Positions 24,943 to 34,521 of a stretch of DNA of 64,000 nt are shown piece by piece (the first letter of the stretch is position 1; each line of letters begins with the position of its first letter). Below the pieces are notes generated by a model that was not told where the DNA came from, did no database searches, and saw nothing but the letters and a program-made list of their open reading frames with translations. Origin of the DNA: Bog-159 sp963707465 (lineage in GTDB: Bacteria > Acidobacteriota > Terriglobia > Bryobacterales > Bryobacteraceae); contig CAVPQK010000015.1 in NCBI GenBank assembly GCA_963707465.1, positions 1,798,001-1,862,000 of the forward strand, read 5' to 3'. A program made the translations under genes and the position numbers.

Positions 24943-27846
24943 ATGCCTGAACAGAAACGGGTGATGATCAGCAGCACACAGCTCGATCTTCCGGAACACC
25001 GGGAAGAGGTAAGGGATGCGTGTCTGCGGCTGAGCCTGTTTCCCGACATGATGGAGTACTTGCCGGCAAGCGCGGATGAAGCCATCAATACCTCGCTCGG
25101 CATGGTGGACCGGTCCGACATCTACTTGGCCGTGATCGCACACCGCTACGGGTATGTTCCCAAGGGCCACGACATCTCGATCACAGAGATGGAGTACAAC
25201 CGCGCAGTCAAGCGGGGCATTCCGCGGTCGGTATTTCTGATTGACAAGGCGCACAGCATTACCATCGACGACGTAGAGGTGGGCGAGGGTGCGACGAAGC
25301 TGCAAGCTTTCAAGGACCGCCTGCAAAAAGAGAACATAGTCAATTTCTTCAAATCCCCGGCGGACCTTCGGGCGCATGCCATCGGCAGCCTATCGCAGTC
25401 ACGCGAGCCGAATCCATCGCCGTTTCACTACATAAGTGACATCCCCGCTCCGCCCGAAACCTACATCGCGCACCCGTACACCCTGTTGCAGACCGGTCGC
25501 CTGATCGGGCGGCAGCCGGAACTAAACGAGCTAACGGAGTGGATCACCAAGAGCGACAAATCGGTCTTCAGCGTAGTGGCCATCGGCGGAATGGGCAAGA
25601 GTGCGCTGACCTGGCAATGGTTTAACAAAGTCGCCCCGCTGGAGATGAAACCACTGGCCGGACGCATGTGGTGGAGCTTCTACGAAAGCGATGCAACGTT
25701 TGAGAACTTCATCATCCGAGCGCTGGCTTACGTGACGAAGCGGCCGCGCGAAGAAATGCAGAAGATTCCCGCGATTGATCGCGAAGAACAACTCCTGGCC
25801 ACCCTGAGCCGTGATCCGCATCTGCTGGTGCTGGACGGGCTGGAGCGCATCCTGATCGCCTATGCGCGCATGGATGCGGCGCTGTTGCCGGATGAGGAAG
25901 CCGGACGCGACGATCCGCGATTGCGCAAAACTGCCGATCCGCACGCGGGCGCGTTCCTGCGCAAGCTCTCGGCTTGCCGAGCGTCGCGTGTGCTGATCAG
26001 CACGCGGCTGCATCCCGAGGAACTGGAAGATCGCGACACCCGCGACACCTTGCCCGGCTGCCAGAGACTTGACCTGTCTGGGTTGTGCGATGACGACGCG
26101 CTGAACCTCTGGCGCGCCTTCGGCATCAGCGGAACTCGCGACGCCCTGCTGCCGATCTTCCAAAGCTTCGACAAACATCCTCTGCTAATCAAGGCGCTCG
26201 CGGGCGAGATCAAGCGCGACCGGCACGCCCCGGGCGACTTCGAGCGCTGGCGGCGCGATCACCCGAATTTCGATCCGATGGCCCCGGCAAGCGTGAAAGA
26301 GGCCGGCGCCCACGTGCTCAAGTTCGCCCTACAGGGCCTCGTGGGGCCCGAAAGCAAGGCACTCGACACGGTCGCCGCATTCCGCATGCCAGCCTCCTAC
26401 GACACCCTAGCTGCCGTACTCGTGGGTGAAGGTAGGCCCTTTCCAGACGAGCCCGCGCTCGACCTCGCCCTTGCGGACCTGGAAGACCGCGGGCTGCTGG
26501 GATGGGACAAGCGCGCCAACCGTTACGATCTGCATCCCGTGGTCCGTGGCGTCGTCTGGTGCGGACTGAGCGAGGTCAGTAGACGCCGCGTCTATGCGGT
26601 CCTTCGGCTGTACCTCGAGCCGCTGCCCGCAGTCGAGTGGCTGAAGGTCGACAGCCTCGACGACCTGACGCCGGCCATCGAGCTTTACAACACGCTGATC
26701 GGCTTGGGGCGATACGACGAGGCGCTGGTGGTGTTCCGGGACCGCCTCGACCTCGCAACGCTGTATCGCTTGGGCACGGAGCGGATACGCGTCGGACTGC
26801 TAGAAGCGCTTTTCCCCAACGGCCCAAGCCGGCCACCGCGGGTGGCGGAGCAGGCGCGTCTGGCGTACACGCTGCACGGTCTGGCGCAGGGTTACGGTCA
26901 GGTTGGGAGGCCGGGTGCGGCGGCACCCATGTACCGGCGCTCCAACGCCCCAGATGAGGCTACCGGCAATCTCCAAGGCGTCGCCGTCGGCTTGCAAAAC
27001 CTGGCGAACGCCCTGTGTGTTGCCGGCGAGCTCCGCGAATCGGAAGCCGCGGCGCGCCGGGCCATCGGCATCGACCGCGAGCTGGGTAGCAGCATCCTGG
27101 AAGCCATCGGCCTGCATCGGCTCGGCATTACCCTGGCGGCTCGCGGCGCGGTACGCGATTCGGGCCGCGCCCTGGAAGGGCAGTTACCTGTCGTCCAAGG
27201 CCGAGGCGCTCAGGCCCGAGGCGTCACCAGCGCCTACATTGCACAGCGAGCCATGTGGCTGGGCGATGCGGCCGCCGCCCGGCAGAGCGCCGATCAAGCC
27301 TGGAACTTAGCCCACGATCTACGCGGGGAGGGCGACCTCATCTCGGCCGCGCGGCTGCAAGGCGAAGCGGCGCTGGCCTTGGGTGGAGTCGCCGATGCGG
27401 GCGAGCGCCTCCGCCACGCACTAACCCGCGCCCGTACGGTGGGCCTCGTCGAAGAAGAACTCCCGGCGCTAATCGCACTCGCCGAACTACGCCGCCGCCA
27501 ATCGAACCCCACCGCCGCCCGCGAACTCCTCAGCGACGTCTGGGAGCCCGCCGAACGCGGCCCCTATCCCCTCTTCCACGCCGACGCCCTGAACGTCCTA
27601 GCCCAAATCGAGCGCGACGCCAACAACATCCCCGCCGCCATCAAGGCCGCCACCGAAGCCTACACCAAAGCCTGGTGTGACGGCCCGCCCTTCGCCTATC
27701 ACTGGGGACTCGAAAAAGCCCGCGCCCACCTCGCCGCCCTCCACGCGCCCGAACCCGCGCTCCCGCCCTTCGATGAGTCCAAATATGAACCGATGCCCGA
27801 AATCGAAATCGACCCGCCTGAACCCTCGCCGGAGCCTACAGCTTGA
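24943..27846 (+). CDS. DUF4062 - STAND NTPase - TPR protein, putative immune/signalling ATPase
   Basis: 967 residues in three parts. Residues about 5-115 form a DUF4062 domain (RVMISSTQLDLPEHREEV, MEYLPASADEAINTSLGMVDRSDIYLAVIAHRYG, SITEMEYNRAVKRG), a flavodoxin/TIR-like module also found at the start of NPHP3 and TEP1. The STAND/NB-ARC ATPase follows: sensor segment LIGRQPELNELT, Walker A GGMGKS (215-220), Walker B HLLVLDGLE (D298) and a winged-helix region near LDLALADLEDRGLLGW. Residues about 560-920 are TPR-like helices (LAYTLHGLAQGYGQVGRPGAAAPMYRR, VAVGLQNLANALCVAGELRES). Bacterial STAND proteins of this plan often sense phage proteins or other triggers. The last 11 nt overlap the convergent response-regulator gene. 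Function is inferred from architecture. Confidence 0.8.
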   Translation: MPEQKRVMISSTQLDLPEHREEVRDACLRLSLFPDMMEYLPASADEAINTSLGMVDRSDIYLAVIAHRYGYVPKGHDISITEMEYNRAVKRGIPRSVFLIDKAHSITIDDVEVGEGATKLQAFKDRLQKENIVNFFKSPADLRAHAIGSLSQSREPNPSPFHYISDIPAPPETYIAHPYTLLQTGRLIGRQPELNELTEWITKSDKSVFSVVAIGGMGKSALTWQWFNKVAPLEMKPLAGRMWWSFYESDATFENFIIRALAYVTKRPREEMQKIPAIDREEQLLATLSRDPHLLVLDGLERILIAYARMDAALLPDEEAGRDDPRLRKTADPHAGAFLRKLSACRASRVLISTRLHPEELEDRDTRDTLPGCQRLDLSGLCDDDALNLWRAFGISGTRDALLPIFQSFDKHPLLIKALAGEIKRDRHAPGDFERWRRDHPNFDPMAPASVKEAGAHVLKFALQGLVGPESKALDTVAAFRMPASYDTLAAVLVGEGRPFPDEPALDLALADLEDRGLLGWDKRANRYDLHPVVRGVVWCGLSEVSRRRVYAVLRLYLEPLPAVEWLKVDSLDDLTPAIELYNTLIGLGRYDEALVVFRDRLDLATLYRLGTERIRVGLLEALFPNGPSRPPRVAEQARLAYTLHGLAQGYGQVGRPGAAAPMYRRSNAPDEATGNLQGVAVGLQNLANALCVAGELRESEAAARRAIGIDRELGSSILEAIGLHRLGITLAARGAVRDSGRALEGQLPVVQGRGAQARGVTSAYIAQRAMWLGDAAAARQSADQAWNLAHDLRGEGDLISAARLQGEAALALGGVADAGERLRHALTRARTVGLVEEELPALIALAELRRRQSNPTAARELLSDVWEPAERGPYPLFHADALNVLAQIERDANNIPAAIKAATEAYTKAWCDGPPFAYHWGLEKARAHLAALHAPEPALPPFDESKYEPMPEIEIDPPEPSPEPTA

Positions 27847-29146
27847 TCCGCTCCAGCTTCCGGTACAGCGTCTTGCGCTCAATCCCCAATATCTGCGCGG
27901 CGCGGCTCTTGTTCCCTCCGGTCGCGGCCAGCACGCGCCGGATCTGCTCCACCTCCGCCTCCGCCAGCGTCTCCACCGGCCCCTCGCGCGATTCCATGGA
28001 ATTCAGCGCCTGCACCACGGCCTCCGCGTCGATGCGTCCGTTCGCCGCCAGAATCGTCAGCCGCTCCACCAGGTGCTGCAATTGACGCACATTGCCCGGC
28101 CACGTATGTTCCTGCAAAGCCTTCAGCCCCGATTCCATCAACCGCGCCGCGTGGTTGTACCGCGCATTGTACTTGTTCAGGAAAAACCGCGCCAGCAGCG
28201 GCACATCGCCGCGCCGCTCGCGCAGCGGCGGTATCACGATCCGCACCACGTTCAGCCGGAACCACAGGTCCTCGCGGAACTTGCCGTCGTCCACCAGCTT
28301 CTGCATGTCGCGGTTGGTTGCCGCCAGCACGCGCACGTCCACCTGCTTGCCGCGCGCCGCGCCCACCGGCCTGATCTCGCGCTCCTGCAGGAACCGCAGC
28401 AGCTTGAACTGGAAGTTCAGCTCGATATCGCCGATCTCGTCCAGCAGCACTGTGCCGCGATTGGCGGATTCGATCATGCCCGTGCGGTCGCGGTCCGCGC
28501 CCGTGTACGATCCCTTCAGCGAGCCGAACAGCTCGCTTTCGAGCAGCGTCGGCGCGATCGAAGCGCAATCCACCGGCACGAACGGCTGGTTCGCGCGCGC
28601 GCTGAAGCGGTGGATCATCCGCGCCACCAGTTCCTTGCCCGTTCCGGTCTCGCCCTCGATCATCACCGTGGCGTCGGTCGGCGCCACCAGCGATGCGGTC
28701 TTGTAAATCTCCACCATCGCCGCGGAGCTGCCGATCATTTCGCTCTCCGGCAAATCGTCCGGACCGGCTTCCTTCTCTTTGTCCTGCCGCGCGGCTTCGG
28801 CCCGCTTGATGGTCTCCAGCATGCGGTCGATTTCAAACGGCTTGGCCACGTAGTCGAAAGCGCCGCCGCGCGTGGCGGCCATCACCGTCTCCATCGTGCC
28901 GCGCGCCGTCATCAGGATCACGGAGCACTCCGGGTCTTTGCTGCGCGCCGCGTCCAGCACGTCCAGGCCGGTGCGGTCGTCGATGTAGATGTCCGAGATC
29001 ACGATGGGGTAGCTGGTCTCCGCGAGCCGCTGCAAAGCTTCGCCGGTGGAAGCCACCGCGTCCACCGCATACCCCTCCAGCTCCAGGAACGTCACCACCG
29101 TCGTGCGCACCGCCGCATCGTCTTCGACAACCAGTAATCGCTGCAT
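27836..29146 (-). CDS. Sigma54-dependent response regulator, NtrC family
   Basis: 436 residues. The receiver domain (RLLVVEDDAAV, phosphoacceptor D52 in VISDIYIDD, K in VAKPF) is followed by a AAA+ domain (GETGTGKE Walker A, GTVLLDEIGD Walker B) and a Fis-type helix-turn-helix (VLAATGGNKSRAAQILGIERKTLYRKLERI). The sigma54-contacting loop reads GSYTGA rather than the usual GAFTGA; Phe to Tyr is a conservative change that still allows sigma54 contact in known activators. The ATG overlaps the kinase stop (TGATG), so the two are coupled. Target promoters are unknown. A TTG one codon upstream is a less likely start. Confidence 0.93.
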   Translation of the reverse strand: MQRLLVVEDDAAVRTTVVTFLELEGYAVDAVASTGEALQRLAETSYPIVISDIYIDDRTGLDVLDAARSKDPECSVILMTARGTMETVMAATRGGAFDYVAKPFEIDRMLETIKRAEAARQDKEKEAGPDDLPESEMIGSSAAMVEIYKTASLVAPTDATVMIEGETGTGKELVARMIHRFSARANQPFVPVDCASIAPTLLESELFGSLKGSYTGADRDRTGMIESANRGTVLLDEIGDIELNFQFKLLRFLQEREIRPVGAARGKQVDVRVLAATNRDMQKLVDDGKFREDLWFRLNVVRIVIPPLRERRGDVPLLARFFLNKYNARYNHAARLMESGLKALQEHTWPGNVRQLQHLVERLTILAANGRIDAEAVVQALNSMESREGPVETLAEAEVEQIRRVLAATGGNKSRAAQILGIERKTLYRKLERIKL

Positions 29147-31014
29147 CAACTCTCTTTCGCCTCTTTCACCAGCGGCGCCGAAACCGGCGCGGGCAGAACC
29201 ATGGTGAACCGCGATCCCTGTCCCGGGCGGCTCATCACTTCAATGGTACCGGAATGCTGAATGACAATCTGTTCCACGATGGAAAGTCCGATCCCCGTGC
29301 CCACCTCGCCCGATTGCTCCGCGCGCTTGGTGCGATAGAACTTCTGGAAGATTTTCTTGACCTCCTTCTGGTCCATGCCGATACCTTGATCCTCCACCGA
29401 GATGTAGGCCTGCTCGTGCCGCCGCACCGCCGCCAGCGTGACCTGCGTGCGCGGCGGCGAGTACTTGATCGCATTGGTCAGCAGGTTGTAGAAGGCATAT
29501 TCCATCAGCTCGCGGTCGCCTGTGAGCTGTATGTCCTGCGGCGCGGCCTCCGTCAGGATGCGGATCTGCTTGCGCTCGGCCAGCGGCAGCGCCCGCGCCA
29601 CGCATCCGGCCATGATATCGCCGGCGGAGAAGGCTTCCTTCTTCAGCTCCACCTGTCCGGCGGAAAGCCGCTCCACGCTCAGGAACATCTCGATCATGCG
29701 GCCCAGCCGCTTCGATTCCGTGTTGATCAGCTCGGCGATCTGTTTGCGCTTCTCCTCCGGCAGCGCGTAGCGGCCCATCAATTCGCTGGAGCCTTGAATA
29801 GCGGTCAGCGGCGTGCGCATTTCGTGCGTGACGAAGTGAATGGTCTGGCGGTAACGGTCGCGATCGGCTTCGGATTTGCGCAGGCTCCGCCGCACCACCA
29901 GCAGTTGGTAGCCGCCGGCCGTGATCAGCGAGAGCCACGCCGCGGAAACAGGTGTGCAGAACGAGAACTCGATGCGATCGGTGAACAGCCAGTAAGGCGT
30001 CACATGCGCGATAACCATAATGCCCGCCGCCAGCCCGATCGCCCGGCGTCCGGTGAAGCGGCTGCAAGCCAGGCCGATAGCCGCCACCAGCAGCATGCTG
30101 AACGCCACCACCGCCGATGGCGGCGCATCAGTCAGAAACAGCCCCTGCGCGATGGTCTCGAACGCGTTGGCGTGGATCTCCACACCAACCATCGGCGTGC
30201 GCGTGGAGTAAGGCGTAAACAGCCAGTCCTTGGCCGCGGTCTGCGAAGTCACGCCCGCGAACACAACCTTTCCGCCGAACTCGGAAGCCCGCCGCGGATC
30301 GTCGAGCAGCGCCCGCAGCGAGACGCGCGGAATGGGCATGGAAATTGGCCTGTAACGGATGCGCATGAGCCGGCCGCCCGCGCGCGACGACGGGATCAGC
30401 CGTCCGCCCACCTCAAGATCGCTGGGCGATTCGATTATCCGCGCACCGCCGCGGCTCAACCGGTAAGCTTCCAGCGACAGCGCCCAGCGCCGGTCCCGAC
30501 CCGCCGCTTTTTCGAGCGGCAGGCTGCGCCCCACCGAATCCAGTTCGTCCGGCTCCGCATGTACGTGCCCCAGCGCGGCCGCCTGCGCGCGAAAGCGGGG
30601 CAGCGGATCTTCCCACGCGCCGCCATCGGGCAGCAACTGGCACGCCAGCACCAGATTGCGCGTGCCGTGCATGGCTTCTTCCAAGCGCGCGTCAATTGCC
30701 GGATCCGTGTTGTCGGCCAGGATCAAGTCCACCGCCACCGTCTTGGGCGAAACCGCGGAGATCAGCCGCAGCGCTTCGGCCAGCGGCTTGCGCAAACCCG
30801 GCACGCCGCCATACGCGTTCAAGGACGGCTCGTCGATAGCCAGCAGGATGCTCTCGGTGTCCCACAGGGGCGGCTGGTAGATACGGAACATCCAGTCGTA
30901 AGCGTCGTTGTCGATCTGCGCGCCGAAGCTGGTCCAACTGGCCGTCAGCGCCACCGCGAAGGATGCCGCCAGCAGTGCCCAATAGACCGCGCTCTGCCGG
31001 CTGGGGCGCTGCAT
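29146..31014 (-). CDS. CHASE2-domain sensor histidine kinase
   Basis: 622 residues. An N-terminal membrane span (VYWALLAASFAVALTASWTSF) is followed by an extracytoplasmic CHASE2 domain (about 35-280: LLAIDEPSLNAYGGVPGLRKPLAEAL, VFAGVTSQTAAKDWLFTPYS). Three clustered spans lie at about 300-370. The HisKA box FVTHEMRTPL carries H397, and the HATPase has N, G1 (DQGIGM) and G2 (GTGIGLSIVEQI) boxes. It senses an unknown external signal and phosphorylates the downstream NtrC-type regulator. It begins 3 nt after the M24 peptidase gene. Confidence 0.93.
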   Translation of the reverse strand: MQRPSRQSAVYWALLAASFAVALTASWTSFGAQIDNDAYDWMFRIYQPPLWDTESILLAIDEPSLNAYGGVPGLRKPLAEALRLISAVSPKTVAVDLILADNTDPAIDARLEEAMHGTRNLVLACQLLPDGGAWEDPLPRFRAQAAALGHVHAEPDELDSVGRSLPLEKAAGRDRRWALSLEAYRLSRGGARIIESPSDLEVGGRLIPSSRAGGRLMRIRYRPISMPIPRVSLRALLDDPRRASEFGGKVVFAGVTSQTAAKDWLFTPYSTRTPMVGVEIHANAFETIAQGLFLTDAPPSAVVAFSMLLVAAIGLACSRFTGRRAIGLAAGIMVIAHVTPYWLFTDRIEFSFCTPVSAAWLSLITAGGYQLLVVRRSLRKSEADRDRYRQTIHFVTHEMRTPLTAIQGSSELMGRYALPEEKRKQIAELINTESKRLGRMIEMFLSVERLSAGQVELKKEAFSAGDIMAGCVARALPLAERKQIRILTEAAPQDIQLTGDRELMEYAFYNLLTNAIKYSPPRTQVTLAAVRRHEQAYISVEDQGIGMDQKEVKKIFQKFYRTKRAEQSGEVGTGIGLSIVEQIVIQHSGTIEVMSRPGQGSRFTMVLPAPVSAPLVKEAKES

Positions 31015-31017
31015 CGT

Positions 31018-32265
31018 TTACCTGCCGAGCGCCTTTTCGATTTCGCCGGGATCGCGCTCGAGCGCCCCGCTCATCAGCTTCGCGCCATCCTTGGTCACCA
31101 GCACCATGTCCTCGATGCGGATGCCGATATTCTCTTCCGGAATATAGATGCCCGGCTCCACGGTGATGACGTTGCCTTCCGCCAGCGGCTGCGTGAAATC
31201 GGTGGCGTCGTGGACGTCCAGGCCCACATGATGGCTCACGCCGTGCGTGAAGTACTTGCCCAACGGCTCGCCGTGCAAGTCCTTGCCGTGCGTGTTGATG
31301 TACTCGCGCGCGATGGGCGTGAGCTCGCGCAACGGCAGACCGGGCTTGATCGCCGCGATCACGGCATTCTGCGCGCCCAGGACAATCTCGTAAATCTCTC
31401 GCTGCCGCTTGCTGAACGGCCCGCCCACCGGAATGGTGCGCGTGATATCGGCCGCATATCCGGCGCACTCCGCGCCCACGTCCATCAGCAGCAGCTCACC
31501 GCGATCCATGCGCCGCGAATTGCGCGAATAGTGCAGGATGGTGCTGTTCGGGCCGGACCCCACGATGGGCGCATACGCGTGCCGCTCGCATCCTTCGCTG
31601 AAGTACACCGCGGTCATGGCGGCGGCCACTTGGTATTCGTATTCCCCGGGAGCCGCCCGCTTCCACGCGGCGCGATGCGCTTCCAGTGTGACATCGATCG
31701 ACCGCTGGATAAGCGCCAGCTCTTCGGGCGACTTATGCATGCGCAGCCGCGCGATCATCTGGCCTGCGTCTGAGATATCGCGCAGCGGAGCCAGCGCCTT
31801 CAGCTCAGTGGTGCTGCGCTCGCCAACCGTGTAGATGGTGGCATAGTGTTCCAGTTGTTTGTGCAATTCGCTCTCGAAGCTCTCCACCGGCCGCACCGTT
31901 TCGAAGCCGGTCAGTTGTCCGATGTTGGCGTCGTCCGGACCGGCTTTGCGGCCCGTCCATTTTTCCTGGTCCGGCTGGCGGCGCGGGAGAAACAAGAAAT
32001 CGTGTGTCTTGCCGTCCTGTGCGGGCGTGACCAACAGCATCGCGCCGGGTTCCTGCCATCCCGTGAAGTAGTAGAAGTTAGGCTCCTGGAAGAAGCCCGT
32101 TCGAATGTTCTCCTCGCCTCTCTCCGTGCCGCCAAACAAAACCAGCACGCCGTTGTGCAGCTTCTGCGATAGTTCGGCGCGCCGCGCGCGATACTCCTCC
32201 GGGCCGGGCGCGGCGAAACCGGGCCGCGCGGCCAACAGGGCGCAAAAGAGGTAGAGGAGTCTCAT
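31018..32265 (-). CDS. Exported Xaa-Pro aminopeptidase (M24B)
   Basis: 415 residues from the ATG at 32265. A signal peptide (MRLLYLFCALLAARPGFAA) precedes the N-terminal creatinase-like domain (LHNGVLVLFGGTE, PNFYYFTGWQEPGA) and the pita-bread peptidase domain. The dinuclear metal ligands are recognisable: Asp in LLMDVGAE, Asp in AADITRTIPV, His in GVSHHVGLDVHD, Glu in TVEPGIY and Glu in IRIEDM. It removes N-terminal residues before proline, here probably in the periplasm. A longer frame extends to 32721 but crosses the promoter and a divergent gene. A kinase-regulator pair follows in the same operon. Confidence 0.93.
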   Translation of the reverse strand: MRLLYLFCALLAARPGFAAPGPEEYRARRAELSQKLHNGVLVLFGGTERGEENIRTGFFQEPNFYYFTGWQEPGAMLLVTPAQDGKTHDFLFLPRRQPDQEKWTGRKAGPDDANIGQLTGFETVRPVESFESELHKQLEHYATIYTVGERSTTELKALAPLRDISDAGQMIARLRMHKSPEELALIQRSIDVTLEAHRAAWKRAAPGEYEYQVAAAMTAVYFSEGCERHAYAPIVGSGPNSTILHYSRNSRRMDRGELLLMDVGAECAGYAADITRTIPVGGPFSKRQREIYEIVLGAQNAVIAAIKPGLPLRELTPIAREYINTHGKDLHGEPLGKYFTHGVSHHVGLDVHDATDFTQPLAEGNVITVEPGIYIPEENIGIRIEDMVLVTKDGAKLMSGALERDPGEIEKALGR

Positions 32266-32267
32266 TC

Positions 32268-32280
32268 CTATACAGTATAG
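32268..32280 (-). promoter_or_regulatory. -10 box within a palindrome before the M24 peptidase gene
   Basis: CTATAC-A-GTATAG is a perfect inverted repeat. On the minus strand it contains TATACT (5 of 6 to the -10 consensus), 8 nt before the ATG. Transcription from it would be almost leaderless. It could also be an operator. Confidence 0.4.
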
Positions 32281-32302
32281 CGGGCGCATCGGAAAAAAAG
32301 GC

Positions 32303-32332
32303 TTGTCATTTCGGACCAGGCGGTGGTATTCT
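32303..32332 (+). promoter_or_regulatory. Sigma70-type promoter for the SBBP-repeat gene
   Basis: TTGTCA (32303-32308, 5 of 6) is 18 bp before TATTCT (32327-32332, 4 of 6), and the ATG is 26 nt further on. Confidence 0.45.
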
Positions 32333-32358
32333 GAAACTGCCGCGTCCGCGGAGATTCC

Positions 32359-34506
32359 ATGCACTATTTTGTTGTAATGGGTCTGCTGGCGTGTGCCGTT
32401 GTGTCTCATGCCGCAAGTTACACCACTTACATAGGCGATACCAACCAATACCAGGTATCGGCCATCGCTACTGACGCGAATGGCGCCACTTACGTCACAG
32501 GCAGCCGTATCATCGTGCCTGCCTCGATTTCCCCTTACAGCCCGGCGCTCACGGATGTCTTTGTTAGCAAGCTGGACCCTTCCGGCAATCTCACCCTGAT
32601 CGGCACCTTCAGCGGCAAGGCGACGGACCAGGCCAATGGTATCGCCGTCGACGCCTCGGGGAATATCTATGTCGTCGGCAACACGACCTCGATCGACTTT
32701 CCACTGCACAATCCACTGCAAAGCGTCCCGTACACTTCAGGCGAGGGTGTCTTCTCCGGGACCGGCTTTCTCATCAAGCTGAGCGCGGATGGCACGGTGC
32801 TTTATTCGACTTACCTGGGAGGCACGCTGGGCTATAGCTCGCTAGCCAGCGTAGCCGCCGATGCGAACGGAAACGCGTACGTTACCGGCGCCACTGCGGC
32901 CGCGGACTATCCGCACACGCCAGGTATGCCGGTCGGCACCGTGTCCACCGGTGGGATCTTCAACTTCTCCGGCGCATTCTTCGCCAAGATCGACGCCACG
33001 GGCAGCCAGATTCTGTATGCCGGCGCGCTCACCGGTCCGGTGCCAGGGTGCGAGACCGCCCTGGAAGGGAGCTCGTGCCTCTTAAGCTCGGCTCCCACCA
33101 CGGGCGCGGCAATCGCCGTGGACCCCGCCGGCAACGCGTATATCGCGGGGAACGCGGGCATGGCGCTGCCCACCACACCCGGCGCGCTGCTGACGAATGG
33201 CATCGGCGCTTTCGTCGCCAAAGTAAACTCCGCCGGCACTGGTTTGGTTTATGTGACCTATCTGGGGGCCGGGGATCTCCAGCCGGCCGTCGGCACAATC
33301 GCTACGGACTTCCTCTCCGCGATCGCCGCGGACGGCGCGGGTAACGCTTACATCTCCGGGTACACGGCCGACCCCGCGTTTCCGGCAACGGCGGGCGCAT
33401 TTCAAACCACGCTCGCGGCCGCGGCAACTCCGCCATCCGTGGGTCCCTTCGACGCATTCGTAGCCAAGCTCAACCCCACGGGAAGCGCCATGGTATGGGC
33501 GACATTCCTGGGCGGAACGGACGCGGACCAGGCCCAGACCATCGCCATCGATTCCGCGGACAATGTGTGGGTTTCGGGAACCACAAGGTCTGCTAATTTC
33601 CCAACCACGGTGTCTGTGATTCCAAACGGGAGCGAATTCCTCGCGGAGTTGAATTCCACCGGCTCGGCGCTCTCCTATTCCGCGCGCTTCCCCAGCGCTA
33701 CCGTCGCACGGACGCTCGCGGTGGATTCGAGCGGCACGGTGCACGTCGGCGGAGCCGCCGGTCTCATCTCGGCCTTCCCGTCTGGCTCCGCTCCTGGCCA
33801 GACATCCGCCCCGTGGATATTCGGCATCGACAACGCCGCTGGCGGCTTGCTGTCGGGACGCCTCGCGCCTGGCGAGCTGATCTCCATATATGGTCTGCAC
33901 GTCGGCCCGGCCGCGCCTGCACAAGGGACATTCGATGCCGCCGGCTTTCTGCCTGTGACGCTTGGCGGAGTTCAAGTCACGATCAACGGCACACCCGCGC
34001 CGCTGCTGTACGTCTCCGATACGCAGATCAACGCCATAGCGCCCGTGGAACTGACAGCCGGCTCGCCCGTGGCGCTGCAATTAGCGCCGAACAACACGTC
34101 TCACCTGGATTTTCGAGTCATGGTAGATATCGCCGCCCCGCAGGTATTCCTGAATCCCAACGGCAGCGCCGCGGCGATTAACCAGGATGGCACGGTGAAC
34201 TCGCCGGCAAACCCGGCGCCGGTGGGCTCGTATGTTTCAATCTGGGCCACAGGCACGGGCTACTTCCCCGGGAGCGATGGACAATTGGCAACCAGCGCGG
34301 ATCAGTTCTGCGGTCTCGCGGGAAACTGCAATCTCGTCAGCGTGTCCGATGGCAGCCCGGTCAACTTATACTACTGGGGCGCCGCGCCAGACACGGTGAA
34401 TGGCGTCGTCCAAATCAACTTCCAGGTCACCGATCCCGCGTATGGCTATTACCTCAGCGTGGATGGAATCAACAGCGGCGTCTTTGGCATTTCCACGACG
34501 CCTTGA
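32359..34506 (+). CDS. Secreted SBBP-repeat beta-propeller with Solibacter C-terminal domain
   Basis: 715 residues. The signal peptide MHYFVVMGLLACAVVSHA is followed by SBBP repeats of the form AIATDANGATYVTGS, GIAVDASGNIYVVGNT, SVAADANGNAYVTGAT and AIAADGAGNAYISGYT, each ending in a strand such as FVSKLDPSGNLTLIGTF. The last ~230 residues (GLLSGRLAPGELISIYGLHVGP, VQVTINGTPAPLLYVSDTQINAIAPVEL, YVSIWATGTGYF) are the 'Solibacter uncharacterized C-terminal domain', a lineage-marking module. It is probably an extracellular or surface protein. No enzyme motif is visible. It is 15 nt upstream of a second propeller gene. Confidence 0.85.
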   Translation: MHYFVVMGLLACAVVSHAASYTTYIGDTNQYQVSAIATDANGATYVTGSRIIVPASISPYSPALTDVFVSKLDPSGNLTLIGTFSGKATDQANGIAVDASGNIYVVGNTTSIDFPLHNPLQSVPYTSGEGVFSGTGFLIKLSADGTVLYSTYLGGTLGYSSLASVAADANGNAYVTGATAAADYPHTPGMPVGTVSTGGIFNFSGAFFAKIDATGSQILYAGALTGPVPGCETALEGSSCLLSSAPTTGAAIAVDPAGNAYIAGNAGMALPTTPGALLTNGIGAFVAKVNSAGTGLVYVTYLGAGDLQPAVGTIATDFLSAIAADGAGNAYISGYTADPAFPATAGAFQTTLAAAATPPSVGPFDAFVAKLNPTGSAMVWATFLGGTDADQAQTIAIDSADNVWVSGTTRSANFPTTVSVIPNGSEFLAELNSTGSALSYSARFPSATVARTLAVDSSGTVHVGGAAGLISAFPSGSAPGQTSAPWIFGIDNAAGGLLSGRLAPGELISIYGLHVGPAAPAQGTFDAAGFLPVTLGGVQVTINGTPAPLLYVSDTQINAIAPVELTAGSPVALQLAPNNTSHLDFRVMVDIAAPQVFLNPNGSAAAINQDGTVNSPANPAPVGSYVSIWATGTGYFPGSDGQLATSADQFCGLAGNCNLVSVSDGSPVNLYYWGAAPDTVNGVVQINFQVTDPAYGYYLSVDGINSGVFGISTTP

Positions 34507-34521
34507 AACAACGGACAGACC

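Noticed and set aside
32266..32721. Longer N-terminus of the M24 peptidase
   Set aside because: It would run through the promoter region and into the divergent SBBP gene; the signal peptide begins at 32265.
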